From: Stropharia rugosoannulata | Lineage: Eukaryota > Basidiomycota > Agaricomycetes > Agaricales > Strophariaceae | Length of the DNA stretch: 64,000 bases | Assembly (NCBI GenBank): GCA_028532985.1 | Contig: JANCIK010000001.1 | Span: 2,356,001-2,420,000 of the forward strand | Direction: 5' to 3' | In this document: positions 42,884 to 54,112 of the stretch, piece after piece | Numbering within the stretch: the stretch's first letter is position 1 | Layout of the letters: every line of letters begins with the position of its first letter | Program-made: the position numbers and the translations under genes | Notes under the pieces: model-generated | What the model was told of the DNA's origin: nothing | Databases searched by the model: none | Seen by the model: only the letters and a program-made list of their open reading frames with translations

Positions 42884-43860
42884 GATGAAGATGAGCAGTC
42901 CGGAAAGAAGGTAAGAAAGATTATGGTGTCCCTCCCGCGGAATCATAAGAATCTCGCAAAGCCTAAGACCTCGCTGGATGCTTTTGGACCAAACGGTATG
43001 CTTAGTATTTTATTAAACTAAAGGGCTGCAGCCAGCAGCCTAACAGGTCCTGCGCGACGTGTTAGGCTGAGAAGGGCGCATCCTGAGTCGGGGGTGGGCG
43101 CCGAGCCCAGTCGGGAGGCAGAATGCGCCGCGGCGGTATCTTCTAGCTACAGGACATGTACGAAGAACGGGGCGGCGCTCAAGGTGACACGTCCTGCAGT
43201 ATACAGAAATACCTCAGGACGCAATACAGCGCCCTGGGGCTCATATGGTGGCGAGGTCGGGTAGGGCACAGAGACGCCCTGTAGCCTATCTATGGAATGA
43301 AAACTGGTTAAAGACATTGTCCTATCATTTTACATACAAACCAACTGTGCACCTGAGCTTTAGACAGATTGTCCTGGTACACTGTGTAGTTTCTTTTTTC
43401 AATTGAAACACTCTCACGTATGCGCAGGGTACAGTGCCGCTGAGAAACAGAGATGTGAAAGACCCAGACTACCATTGTCATGGTCAGCAGGGTGCGTACA
43501 TCGAGGAATTAACGTCTCGTCCTTCCTGTCTAGCTGAAAGGAAGTCCTCATAGATTGAGGAATGGCCAGGTACTGCAAACTGTCAGTGAGTAACCACATT
43601 GCAACAATGCACTTATACTATATGGTCATAAGGACTATTACATATTGCCCGATCATATTACCCGCCTTCTCTGTCTTCACAAATGTTCGGTACCTATAGA
43701 CATGGCAAAAATTCCAAATATCCACGTCCATCTTAGGCGATGTGAATGCAACTACGAGAGACTACAAGTGACCGGAATGAAGCTAAAAAGAAGACTTCCC
43801 AATGTACATAGATACCGACAAATATCAAGATGCAAAATCAATGAGACACTTCAAGATTGG
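42884..43860. other. Unassigned DNA with short inverted repeat
   Basis: A GC-rich patch (43035-43260) holds the inverted repeat AGCCTAACA...TGTTAGGCT (9-bp arms, 14-base loop). Short minus-strand frames (such as VSVPYPTSPPYEPQGAV) lead nowhere. No gene supported. Confidence 0.35.
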
Positions 43861-43914
43861 CTATTCTTGTCGGGAATCTTGTATGAGCGCGAATGCATCC
43901 TTTTCATATTGAGT
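43861..43914 (-). pseudogene. Last coding bases of the gene interrupted by KDZ-2
   Basis: Read on the minus strand from the target duplication, the frame continues ...ALTQ|YEKDAFALIQDSRQE and stops at TAG (43863-43861). It is the terminal piece of the gene whose main body lies at 57054-59711 on the far side of KDZ-2. Confidence 0.7.
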
Positions 43915-44784
43915 CACATAGGACAGTGGCTGGGTACCGTGATCTATAGTAGTACAGTGAACTATTATTATACCGTGGATCACGGAGTTATTTTGAGCTA
44001 ATGAAAACCTAGTATATTACCGTGCTACATGGGACTAATGGGAGGCTAGTATTTGACCGTGAATTACGGGGCCATTTTCAACAAATGGAATTGCCACTAG
44101 GGAGAACAAGGACCGGCGATTGAAGGACATGACCGCCAGTCTGTTCCACTAAATGTTGGATTTCGAACCGGCGACTGGAAACATTTTTGGCGCTATATTC
44201 AAAAATTTTATATATTGGCCGGCGAATGTCATTTAGGCCGGCGGTTTCATGTTCAGTACCCGGCTGCCTGTTCCATATTTCATTTGAGACCGGCGATCCA
44301 TTTAATAGTATGATTCTTGACTGGCGATTTTCATATATGCAGCCGGCATCATTAGTCGTCAGCTCCGGCTGCCTGGTACAAATATGGCCGGCTGTCGTAA
44401 GCACAAATGCATCAGTGAATCACGTGATCTGCTAGCGTATGATGGATTTGCAGGGGATCTAAAGAATGTAGACCGGCGGTGAGACCAGCGGTTCTGCCTA
44501 ATCAACTAGTGTTCATGTTTGGTAGGCCAGGCTGCATACAATGACATAATTAGTGTTTTATTCACGCAAAGATACAGTCTGAGCTGGTCTAAACAAAGTG
44601 TTTAAATGTTGTATGAGGCCGGCGGTGAGGCCGGCGGTTTCCCATTACGAAGTCGGATTACCTGCTTTCCAGTAAATATACACCTGTCACATTTTAGGGT
44701 ACATTTAAAAGACTTGTGCAAATCAAATGACTAACAGAGTATGCTGAGACCGCCGGTGTGGCCGCCGGTTTCATTCAATCATTT
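43915..44784 (+). repeat. Left terminal inverted repeat of KDZ-2 (~870 bp)
   Basis: It pairs with 56195-57052 (coordinates sum to 100967 in the outer part). It differs by a 12-bp tandem duplication at 44615-44638 (two copies of GAGGCCGGCGGT; the right TIR has one). Sub-repeats of CCGTGATC/CACGG near the tip and ~12 CCGGC-type motifs at 30-50-bp spacing lie further in. Confidence 0.92.
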
Positions 44785-45117
44785 GACATCGAGGGCAAAT
44801 GGATAGAGGCAAATTGCTAGCCCATCATTTATCTGTGATCTTTTGGAAAAATAGAAGACTTTGTCTGAACTAGGCTAACAAAGCAGTCTTTACATCCATG
44901 GCAACTTGAGGCCGGCGGAAAAAGCCGGCTGCCTTCAAACTTTACATGACGAGGATCTTTGTTGAATGGCGGCATGAGAATGTTGACCATTATTTGTACA
45001 ATGTTCATTTTTATAATACCAACCATCCATCAACGGAACTTTTCATCTCTCCCACACCTCCATACCCACTTTGCAAAAACGCACCCCGTCCACTCCCTTT
45101 CTATCCACTCATAAACT
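44785..45117. other. Spacer between left TIR and gene 1, likely promoter
   Basis: No ORF. It contains a GGCCGGCGGAAAAAGCCGGC motif pair at ~44912 and ends in a C-rich stretch (CACCCCGTCCACTCCC) before the gene 1 ATG, so it probably holds the promoter and 5' leader. Confidence 0.4.
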
Positions 45118-47209
45118 ATGGCCTCTTCACACAGCAGCCTTGACATCTGCGCAGCGCTCGTCGCTTTTCACCATGACTGTGTCAAGGTCTGGCAAGGAGG
45201 AAGCCAGGTATTCTTGAAGGAGAGGAACAGGGTCTGGAAGTCATTGGTAAGTCTTGTTCTTTTTATTGTAGTATTACTTTCTTATGTCTTTGATAGGTCG
45301 AACTTCGCGCAAGGAAACAGACCCCTGCAGGCCGTGCAGTGGGTCTGACGCTGTACAACTACCTTCGGAAGTTGCTGCCGAAGGATGCCAACTCGGAAGG
45401 AAGGGACGCGGAGAACGTCAAGTGGGAGACGTTCAAGGAAATGGTGGAGACCGGGCTGTACGTGCTCCGGCGGCAGGAGCAGAGCACGGTAGAGGTGGAC
45501 ACGAAGTCCATACCTATCATAGGTGAGTCACAATAAAATTATATGCATTGAACTTTACTGAATGATGGATAGCTGAGCGCCCAGCCGCGGTTGGGATCGC
45601 GCCGGCGGCCGCACCGGCGGCCTTCAGGGACGTCACAGAAGTCGTGATTGCGGTTCCGCCGTCCAAAGTGCCCAAGATCAAGAGGGCGAAGGCACGACAG
45701 GAAGACAGTGATATTGAAATCGTGGAGATGCCGCCGGTTCAAGCACCGGCGGCGAAGAAAAACGTAGCCAAGCGTGTGCCTGTCAAGGCCGCACATGGGC
45801 CTGTCGCCAAGCCGCCGGTGGCAGGTCCATCAAAGCACAGGGTGGTGGCGAAGTCCCGCGAGTACGTCATCGACAGCGAGGACAAGGACAGCGAGTACGA
45901 CGATGAGGAAGAGGATGAAGAGCCCCGGACGCGGCACAAGGCAGTGAAGGGGAAAGGTGTACAAAGCGAGCCCGAGGCACGGCGGAAGGCGACGAGGACG
46001 GTGCAGAAGAGCGAAGATGACAGCGAGTCTGACGTCAAACCGGCGGCCAAGGGGAAGGGCAAAGCACGCGCCAAGTCAAATACCACTAAGTCCCGCCTCC
46101 CCGCCGGTTGCTACGCGACCAAGACCCCATGTTGGTCTTGTATCAACAGGGGGACGGAATGCCTGGTCGAGTCGCCGGAGCACGAGGAAGAAATGCGCGT
46201 CAACCCGGTGCGCGCCTGCAGTACTTGTCAACACATGTACAAGAAGCCGTGTCTGAAGACGCCCGGCGCGATGACACTCAACGATAAGGTCGCGCCCTGG
46301 TCCCACCACCTCCACAGGTATGTGGATGAAGACCGCAAAAAGATCTTCACAGACCCCGAAAACGTCGGCGACGTCCTCGCCATGACTTTGGAAGAGACCC
46401 GCGCCCTGACTTGCAATGTGGAGCAGGCATTCGACGATGCCGCCGGCCAGCTTGAAGGCCTTCAACGCCAAAACACGGAGCTCGCAAAGACGCTCAAAAC
46501 GACAACAGAGGCCGTCCAGGAGCTGACGGAGGTGCGGGAAGATGCACGCGATCTTGCAGAGAAGGTCGATCAACTTTCGTTGGTCGTTGCAAGGCACGGA
46601 CTCGTGCTGACGGAGGTCGTTGAGGGACAGAGGGAACTCAAAGGCCTGCTGGAGAAGTTGATGGAGAAGGTGAGCGTCGCACCGCCGGTCGAGAGGCAAT
46701 CGCTGGGCTGGGGACGCCCTTCTCACAAGACCGCACTGCCGGCCGAAGACACATGGGGACTTCCTTCAACTCCCCCCAGGCCCGTCACCCACGCCGCCAC
46801 CGCCCCTGCCCTCTCGCTGCCGCCTGCTCCTCAAGCAGAAAATCCTGCAGTCCCATCTCCCGCGCCACCAGCACCCGAGGGCGAAGACATCGAGTTGGTT
46901 AGCGAAGAGGACAGTGAAGGTGACCCCCCACTTGAGGTCCCTGCTGAATCTGGGCCAAGTGGGGCCGAGCAAGAGGCCGCCGGTCAGGGGTCCCCTGAGG
47001 AGGAGGAAGCGAGCGAGGAAGACGAACTCGAGTCTGCGTCACAGGCCGGGAAAGAGGACGATGCGGTCGAGGAGATGAAGACAAGGAGCAAGAAAGGGAA
47101 GGGAAAGGGGAAAGCGAGTGGAGGGCCGGCGGGCACAAAGCGAGCGAAGGAGGATGAAGGCGATGAAGAGCTGCCTTTGAAGCGCAAGCACACCAAAACC
47201 CGCCGGTGA
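45118..47209 (+). CDS. KDZ-2 gene 1: acidic/basic protein with Cys cluster (~660 aa)
   Basis: Three exons: 45118-45246 (MASSHSSLDICAALVAFHHD), intron 45247-45296, exon 2 to 45522 (LTLYNYLRKLLPKDAN), intron 45523-45572, long exon 3 to 47209. The centre has a cysteine cluster CWSCINRGTEC ... CSTCQHMYKKPC (CX2CX6C twice), resembling half of a fungal Zn-cluster, so DNA binding is plausible. A coiled-coil stretch follows (~46400-46680). The C-terminus is acidic, then very basic (KGKGKGKASGG, KRKHTKTRR). Codons are filled with CCGCCGGT/CCGGCGGC. The role is unknown; a DNA-binding accessory factor is inferred. Confidence 0.72.
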
Positions 47210-47752
47210 GCAACTGCTCCCGCCTTCTTGTGTGACCGCCCTCTCCCCGCCTGCAGTTTTTATTTGATTTCATTCATATTGTAATATAGCACCTCTTGAC
47301 TCTTGGTCAAGAGGTTATTTCCTAATGTATATAGCAGCAGGACCTTGACTTGTTGAAGTCAAGGTCCATTTTTTTTGTAATGTATATATGTAGAGGCTTT
47401 GACTATAGGTCAAAGTCTAATTCATTTTAATTTTGCTTCAATGACCTCATGGTTCATATGAGGAGACTGGCGGCGACACCGGCAGTCTATCTCAAAATCT
47501 AGTCTAATTGATTTTATTTTTGCCTCAATGACCTAAGATTGGCAAATTCAATTGAATTAACTATGCAACAGGGAATACGAGGAGACCGCCGGTGTCGCTG
47601 CCGGTCTATCCCAATTTCTCTTCACAGAATATCTGATCTCAGTACCATCATCATAATGTGTGATAAGAGTAATATCAGTCTTAACTGAGAGGCACAGTTT
47701 GAAAGTGTTAGACCGCCGGTGTCACCGGCGGTCCCTACAATACACAATCATA
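47210..47752. other. Convergent spacer between gene 1 and gene 2
   Basis: AT-rich 3' regions with repeated short palindromic units (TGACTCTTGGTCA, TTGACTTGTTGAAGTCAA, TTGACTATAGGTCAA at 47296-47423) that could form terminator-like hairpins. Paired CCGGCGG motifs lie at 47584-47604 and 47712-47733, the last one the palindromic pair ACCGCCGGT-GTC-ACCGGCGGT. Confidence 0.5.
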
Positions 47753-50162
47753 CTACATGCGTGATCGTCTATTTGGCAAAGCTTTTCCCTGGCCCCGAGT
47801 GCGCGGATGTGATACATCAAACCGTGAAGACCGGCGAGGAGCTTGTGTATCTTTGACATGCTTCCTCTTCTGTGATCTCCCCCTATGTTTTTTTCCTTCA
47901 TTTTCATTTTCTTTGGCAGATGCCGGCGGTTTTGCCTGTATACGAGAAGACCGGCGAAGATTTGCTTCAATGAGATGAGACGATGTGCCACCCAGTGATG
48001 TCCGCTGTTCATTTCTTTTGATGGCTCTCCCTCTAGATTGAGTTTCCCCTCCGCCATCTGGTGCCACAATTTGTACCCTTGACTGGGTTCTATCCCTTGC
48101 ATTTGATACATCTCGAAGCCCACCAGGTCTACGAGGTTGCTTGCGCCGAGAGACATTAGTAACAACAATCTCCTCTTCTGAATCTGTACTTTGATGCTGC
48201 TCCGATCGCCGGTCATCATTTCCGGATGAAAGTGATTGCGATCGCCGGTCTACGTCCAGTTGCCGGCTGCGCTGTAAATCCTCATGATCTGAATCAGATT
48301 CTGACATTGATTGCTTCTCTCTGCTATTGCCAGCCTTCGTCTTCAGAATGAAGTTCTGGGTAATAAACTGCGTCATTGATCGTTTTTCAGTAGGCCGGCG
48401 GTCTTCGTTGTCCACCAAGCTGGATAGGTCTCTCGTCTTGTGTATTGCTTCATCTTTGCGTCTTAATCTCGTGAAGGGTGCAGGGCTGATTGAAATTTCG
48501 TCATCATTTTGAGACCGCCGGTTTGGAGAGGCCAGCGAACGACTTTTGCTATCAAGTGATTTTGATGTGACAGACTCATCAGTGTATGCTTCTGCCAATT
48601 GCTCGAGCTCAGCGAGGTCAGTTTCTTCCTCTTTTGGTCTACCTGTGTCCGGTGGTGGAATTGAGAATGCGGTGAACATTTCTACTGGATACATCTCTGG
48701 AACTGGCTGAATTTTAGCATTAGGAACAGCGTGGAATTTGAAGGGAATTTGGTTAGCTGCTTGACGCCGGCGGATCAGATTCAGAATATCAAATGCCGTG
48801 TCCCTGTTATATGATGAAGGGTCCCGAAATGACACCCCCAAAGGCATGTAAATAGGGTCCACATAGTCTTGCCAATCACCTTTACTTTGTATTGATGTGT
48901 AAGGTGGGCCCCTCAATGATTTCGTTGCCAGGGCTATTGGCCAGCAAATGCATTAATTGATGGATGATCAAAAAATGAATTCTTACCATAGTGCAATGCA
49001 TAGTACTTCCGAATTATTCCTTGCATAACCCTGACATTCTCCTTTTGTACATCTGGTCTGTATGGAGGCACCCAGGGCATTCCTGATGGATGTGTCGTTC
49101 CCTGATCAGCCGGCGATGTAACACCGGCGGTCTCTCCACATTTCAGTTTCGTAATATGGGAAATGTATTTTATGTAACTGGACCTGATAGCACTATAAGC
49201 TGATGGATCATATTCTTGGAAACTGGGAATATTCATTGGTGCATTTGCTTGAACGACCTGGGTATCGTATCTGGCCGGCGGTCACATTAATAGAATTGTC
49301 AGGCACAATAGGTGCTTACACGGTGAATGTGGGATTTCCATCCGGTTTGGTAAATGTGGTAATCCAGAATGACCTCACTCCCATGCTATCAAACATTTTC
49401 CTGTCAACTTCACGGCAAATGTCTGCGCAGTGCTTTATTGCCTGTCTAAATAATCATTCAGTGATTGACCACCGGTGTGTGCAGGAACTCACTTTGCTTG
49501 GACTTCTGGTGGCACACCCTTTGCTTTCCATTCAGTAACCTCCTTTTGGAATGCATCCCGTTCCTCGTCTGTGAGCATCTCTTTTATTTGCTTCTTTGCA
49601 CCTGCATAGTACCTGATCCAGGAACGGCTACTCATAATGACACTAGTGCCGGCGGTATGGCCGGCGGCCTCATCATCATCATTGTCTTCCGGTCCCGATT
49701 CCGGCAAATCAAGTGCAGCATCTGCCTTCCCCAATGCCTCTCGTGCTCGGCGCTTTGCTTCCTCTTCGATCTCCTTTCCTTTGTGTGCAATGAGAACAGA
49801 TTCAAAGGTAACTTCCAGGTTGAAACCCTTGATTTTCATATGCCTTTCTGACTTGGCATTATTCTTGAACCAATTGCATATTGACTTGAATGTACCTCAG
49901 TTTCGCATATAAAGTGTAGTGTCAGGCATACCTTTTTCTTCTTCTTCCACTCTGCCTGGACCTGTTCATTGAAATTTGGATTTGTTTTTTTATACCTTGA
50001 TCCCCACAGTACTTTGATCATCTTAATGACCTTCTCAGCTAGAAAGGTGCCCTTCCTTTCCTTCACCTGAGCACGATAACCTTCGACATTATCCCTAAGA
50101 ACCTCCATCTCCTTTGGTGTCCATATTTGGGTCGAAGCAGGGGTTTCTTCAGGTGTGGGCAT
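47753..50162 (-). CDS. KDZ-2 gene 2: SANT-like N-terminus, basic tail, unknown function
   Basis: The ATG at 50162 (MPTPEETPASTQ) opens a helical, Trp-anchored exon (IWTPKEMEVLRDNVEGYRAQ, LWGSRYKK) of SANT/Myb-like character. Exon near 49840-49490: SSRSWIRYYAGAKKQIKEML. Next: CADICREVDRKMFDSMGVRS and SFQEYDPSAYSAIRSSYIKY, WVPPYRPDVQ. Last exon (48916-47753): VDPIYMPLGVSFRDP, then a long Ser/Arg-rich tail with several RRS motifs ending in NRRSRM. Introns of ~50 bp are inferred at frame changes. Homologous halves exist in KDZ-1, so gene 2 is a stable partner of the transposase. Nuclear DNA binding is inferred. Confidence 0.72.
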
Positions 50163-50319
50163 AGCTGAGCAAGAGATTGGAATCAACCCCTGTGGTATGC
50201 TGCTTATAAACTGTAGAGATATAAATGTACAATTGACATGAGGTAGTAAACATGTGGCATTGATTTCTTAATATAAAGTGCAGAACTGAATGTGCATGTG
50301 CCGCCATCCTCTCCCAATG
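50163..50319. promoter_or_regulatory. Divergent promoter between gene 2 and transposase
   Basis: Only ~157 bp separate the gene 2 ATG (50162, minus) from the transposase ATG chosen here (50320), so both are driven from a shared intergenic region. It contains the palindromic CTTAATATAAAG (TATA on both strands, ~50267). KDZ-1 keeps the same divergent arrangement. Confidence 0.5.
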
Positions 50320-53300
50320 CGTCGTGTCCGTATCACCCAGCACCATGTTCCTAATGAAGCAGACGACATCCAGATAGAAGAACGAGACCACAGAGGAAGG
50401 GTTGTCTCCAAGAAACACAAACGAGGAGGACAGCCGGTTGAAGAGAATGAACCGCCGGCCATTCCTGTCGCACCTGTTATTCCCGCTGCTGCCCCAGTCT
50501 TTGAACCTCAGGCAGTACCTGATCGTCTGGAGTATGCAGGCGATATTACTGAGGACCAGGTAATCGCAAACCTGGATAACATGAATCTACCAATATACAG
50601 AGGGAAGGTATGGTATATTATTGATATTAATTGCACACTGCATGTACTGATTCCAGCAGTCGCAAAATGATTTCCTTAGGGAATGGCTTACCAGAAGAAA
50701 TACCCACTTGAAGATTGTTATGGCATCACATGCACCTGCCAGAGGTATTGAAACATGCAACAACTGCAATGCACCAGATGCGAAATGGAAATGTAAAGCT
50801 TGTTTTGGAGGCCGGCTGTTGTGCACAACATGCTGCCGGCGGTCACACGAGTTCATGCCATTTCATCGCATCCTTTGTTGGGATGGGAGTGCATTCTGTC
50901 TGGCGGCCTTGTGGCAAGTGGGTGTCAAGCTTCATCTTGGGCATGAAGGAAATAAATGTCCCAATACAATGATTGATTACAACAATGTACAGGAAATGCA
51001 AGAGGGAGAATATGGCGATGAACATGAAAATGACCTCCGCCGGGCGTATAATGCTGGTCTGCAACCCGAAGCTGAGGAAGCCGCCGATGAATATATTGAT
51101 GAAGACACAATTGTGTTTGATATTGATGTTACTTACCCTCGAGTGTTACCGAGGCCAGCCCAACATGATACAAATGGCAATCCATTTGTTACAATTGTCG
51201 AGGTAAATGGGATCCATCATCTGCCGGCAGTCAAATGTCACTGCAACAATCAACCGCTGGAGGATAATCAATACATGCAGCTGGCACTATTCCCAACCTC
51301 CTTCGATGTCGTCAAGACTGTCTTCACATTTGCTGTTCTTCGAGACTTCAGGCTGTCTAACCTGGAATGCAAGACATCAGCATATCAGTATTACACGAAG
51401 CTCCGCCGGTTGACATGCCCTGCCTTCCCACAAGCAGTACTGGATCGATACCGGGAACTCCGGCGACTCAGCAGGCAATTCCGCAACATGAAGATGTGGA
51501 CCATGCATGGCAGAGCACATGGGCTATGGCGACCAGAACCCGATCCACCTGTTGTGCCAGAAGTGCACATTCTCGCTGATAATGAAATTCCAAATGAAAT
51601 GCTGGCAGAAAATGTGGCACCAACTGTTGATGAGCAAGCACAAGAATCTGAAGATGAAACAAATGATCCAGCCGCCGGTACCACGGCCGGCGTAGCAAAA
51701 ACCATGCCATCAATCTATGGTGATATACTGGCTATTTTCTGCCCTACTTGCCCACAGCCGGATATAAATCTTCCTGACAACTGGAAAGACAATGACAACA
51801 AATTTCTCTTTATTCGCAAGTACTGTGCTGATGGCAATTTCAAGGCTGACCATTTGAATCAAAAGAACGCCCATGACGATATTGATCTGACAGCCGGCCA
51901 GGCATTCATGACAGCCGCCGGTCCATACCAGGAGCATTTGAAGGATGCCAAAAAATATTCCAGGAAATTCACAGAGCCGCTGACTTGCCATTCTCATCGT
52001 GCCCAGCTTGACAGTGAAAAGGTTGTTTCTGGCCGCCGGGTCAGAGGGATTGGGGTACAGGCATGTGCAAGACATGGCTGCTTCTGTCCAGGCAGTCTTG
52101 TTGACTTTGAATTGGGTGAACGTCAAATGTGCATGGACTACAGTATTTCTGAAGCACTCAAGCATACAAACACCGGCGGCATCGAGACTGGCATGTTCAT
52201 TTATGACATTATGTGTCAGTTCTACAAGAATATGACTAGGCGATTTCGACTAATGAAGGGTCTCACTTGGCCACAAAGACTTCGATGCATACGCGCAGTG
52301 GGTCTCTGGCATGTACATGGCCACAAGACAGAATGTCTATATAGATGGGCATCTACCTATATCCCTGGTGTTGGCATGGTAGACGGAGAAATCCTGGAAA
52401 CCCTGTGGAGCCTGCTAAACAAGACATCTCGCAGTGTGCGTACCGCGACCGCCGGCCATAGAGCTGAAGTCCTCGATGATCACATGGGTGATTCCAATTG
52501 GAAGAAGACGGTCAATATGCCATCTACAATCATCAAGAAATATATTCGAGCAGTGAATCAAGAAATTGATTCCATTGTGTACTATAACGATATTACCGCA
52601 AGTATGCCGGCGGATAAACTCCCGGAATGGCTGGAACAGATCGAGGCTGCTGAACGCCGGCGAGATGAGGACCCAGAAGCAATGGACATTTATCGACCGG
52701 CTGTGCAGAAGGCTGCCACCATGCGAGAAATTGAGGTGCAGCTTTCAGAGAATGAAATTCGAAATGGAGAGACCGGCGGTCGAGCTGTATGGCTCTCACA
52801 GGGTATTCAAGCTGAGCAAATGCAGTGCGTAGTATCAATCATTATTACCAGCCAATTTATTCATTATTTAGAAATGAATTGCGATCCCATGTCCGCCGTA
52901 TGCCTCGAGATCCTACTGTGGCTCAGCGTCAGGATCTTGTACGCCGCCGGCAGACTCTACGCAAGCAGCTGGACAAATTTGCTCGCAATGCTGTCGACAT
53001 CATGGGCATTGACATTGTGAATGCCTTTAATGATGAACATGAAGTTGCCATTCTTGATGGCGCACAAACAGATGAAGAAGCAGAGGTGGCTAATGAAGAA
53101 GTCAGTTATGCTGACCCTGAAAGACAGCTAATGGCATTCCCTTCAGAAATCACTGAAGAGCTCATGACAACCGCCGGTGCATCGGCACAGGATAAATCTA
53201 TGCTCCGCCGGTTACAGAAAACAGAGCTAAAGATTAGGAAAGCTCATGCTGATGATTTATTGGAGTCCATTCGTGGAGAAATCATCCAGAAATCTTGGCT

Positions 53301-54011
53301 ATATGCATTTGACGTCAGGAGAACAGATGGTGCTCACCACACTCGTGCACAAGATCGTGTCGTGCTACTCGCCCAAGCAACTAGCACACACCGGCGGAAA
53401 TATAATGCAAACAGATTGTCAATGCTTCGTCTTGCCCGGCGTGAAGATGACCGGGCTAGCATTGAAGCACAGTTTCCAGTCATGTCAAAAGCTGATACAA
53501 ATACTAGTTTGTCCATTACAGACCCAAATACTCGAGGGGGCAGCAGTGCGAGAATGTCCTGGATTTGGCGGGTGGAGCACAACATTGGGCCGGCGGTCGA
53601 TGGAAATCTCAACCAGGAAAGAATTAATGATTGTGAGTATCATATTCATTTATACAACATTTAACTAATACAAATGTAGTCTATCGTATTCATTGGCTAC
53701 GTGCCCGTGCACAAAAGATGCGTTGGGAAGAGGAGGTCCTACTCTGCCAACATGAAATGGACTGGACAGTCCGCTTCTATGTGCATATGGCTAATATTTG
53801 GAAACTCCGCCGGTCTGTATGGGATGAGGCAGCCGGCCACATTGATCACACATCAAATGATGCCGCCGGCCAACTCCTATGCCATCCACTTGGCTTCCAA
53901 GCTTACGCACAAGCGCAGATCAATTTATGGAACGAATTAGGCAGGGTGGCAGATGCCAGATTCAGTAAAGCAAATGTAAATTATATAAGCCATTGGTATC
54001 ATGTGGCCTGA
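50320..54011 (+). CDS. KDZ transposase with CxC2 cysteine cluster
   Basis: Four exons: 50320-50606, ~50659-52824, 52872-53632 and 53680-54011 (in-frame ATGs also at 50290 and 50296). The CxC2 domain (about residues 100-240) reads CNNCNAPDAKWKCKAC, LCTTCCRRSHEFMPFHRI, LWQVGVKLHLGH. The KDZ core follows: ECKTSAYQYYTKLRRLTCP, HGRAHG, the three acidic landmarks DGNFKADHL, YDIMCQF and GEILETLWSLLN, and HVHGHKTE. The C-terminal part is long and helical and ends WNELGRVADARFS. It is the DNA-cutting and joining enzyme of the element. All exons are open, so it may be active. Splice junctions restore frame exactly at 52824/52872 and 53632/53680. Confidence 0.88.
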
Positions 54012-54112
54012 CCAATACATGTGACCTTATCAATCTACCATCATCCCATCTGCAGTGATCTTGCTCTTCATTTTTACCCCATTGACAACCAAATCACCCC
54101 TTCTAAACCACT

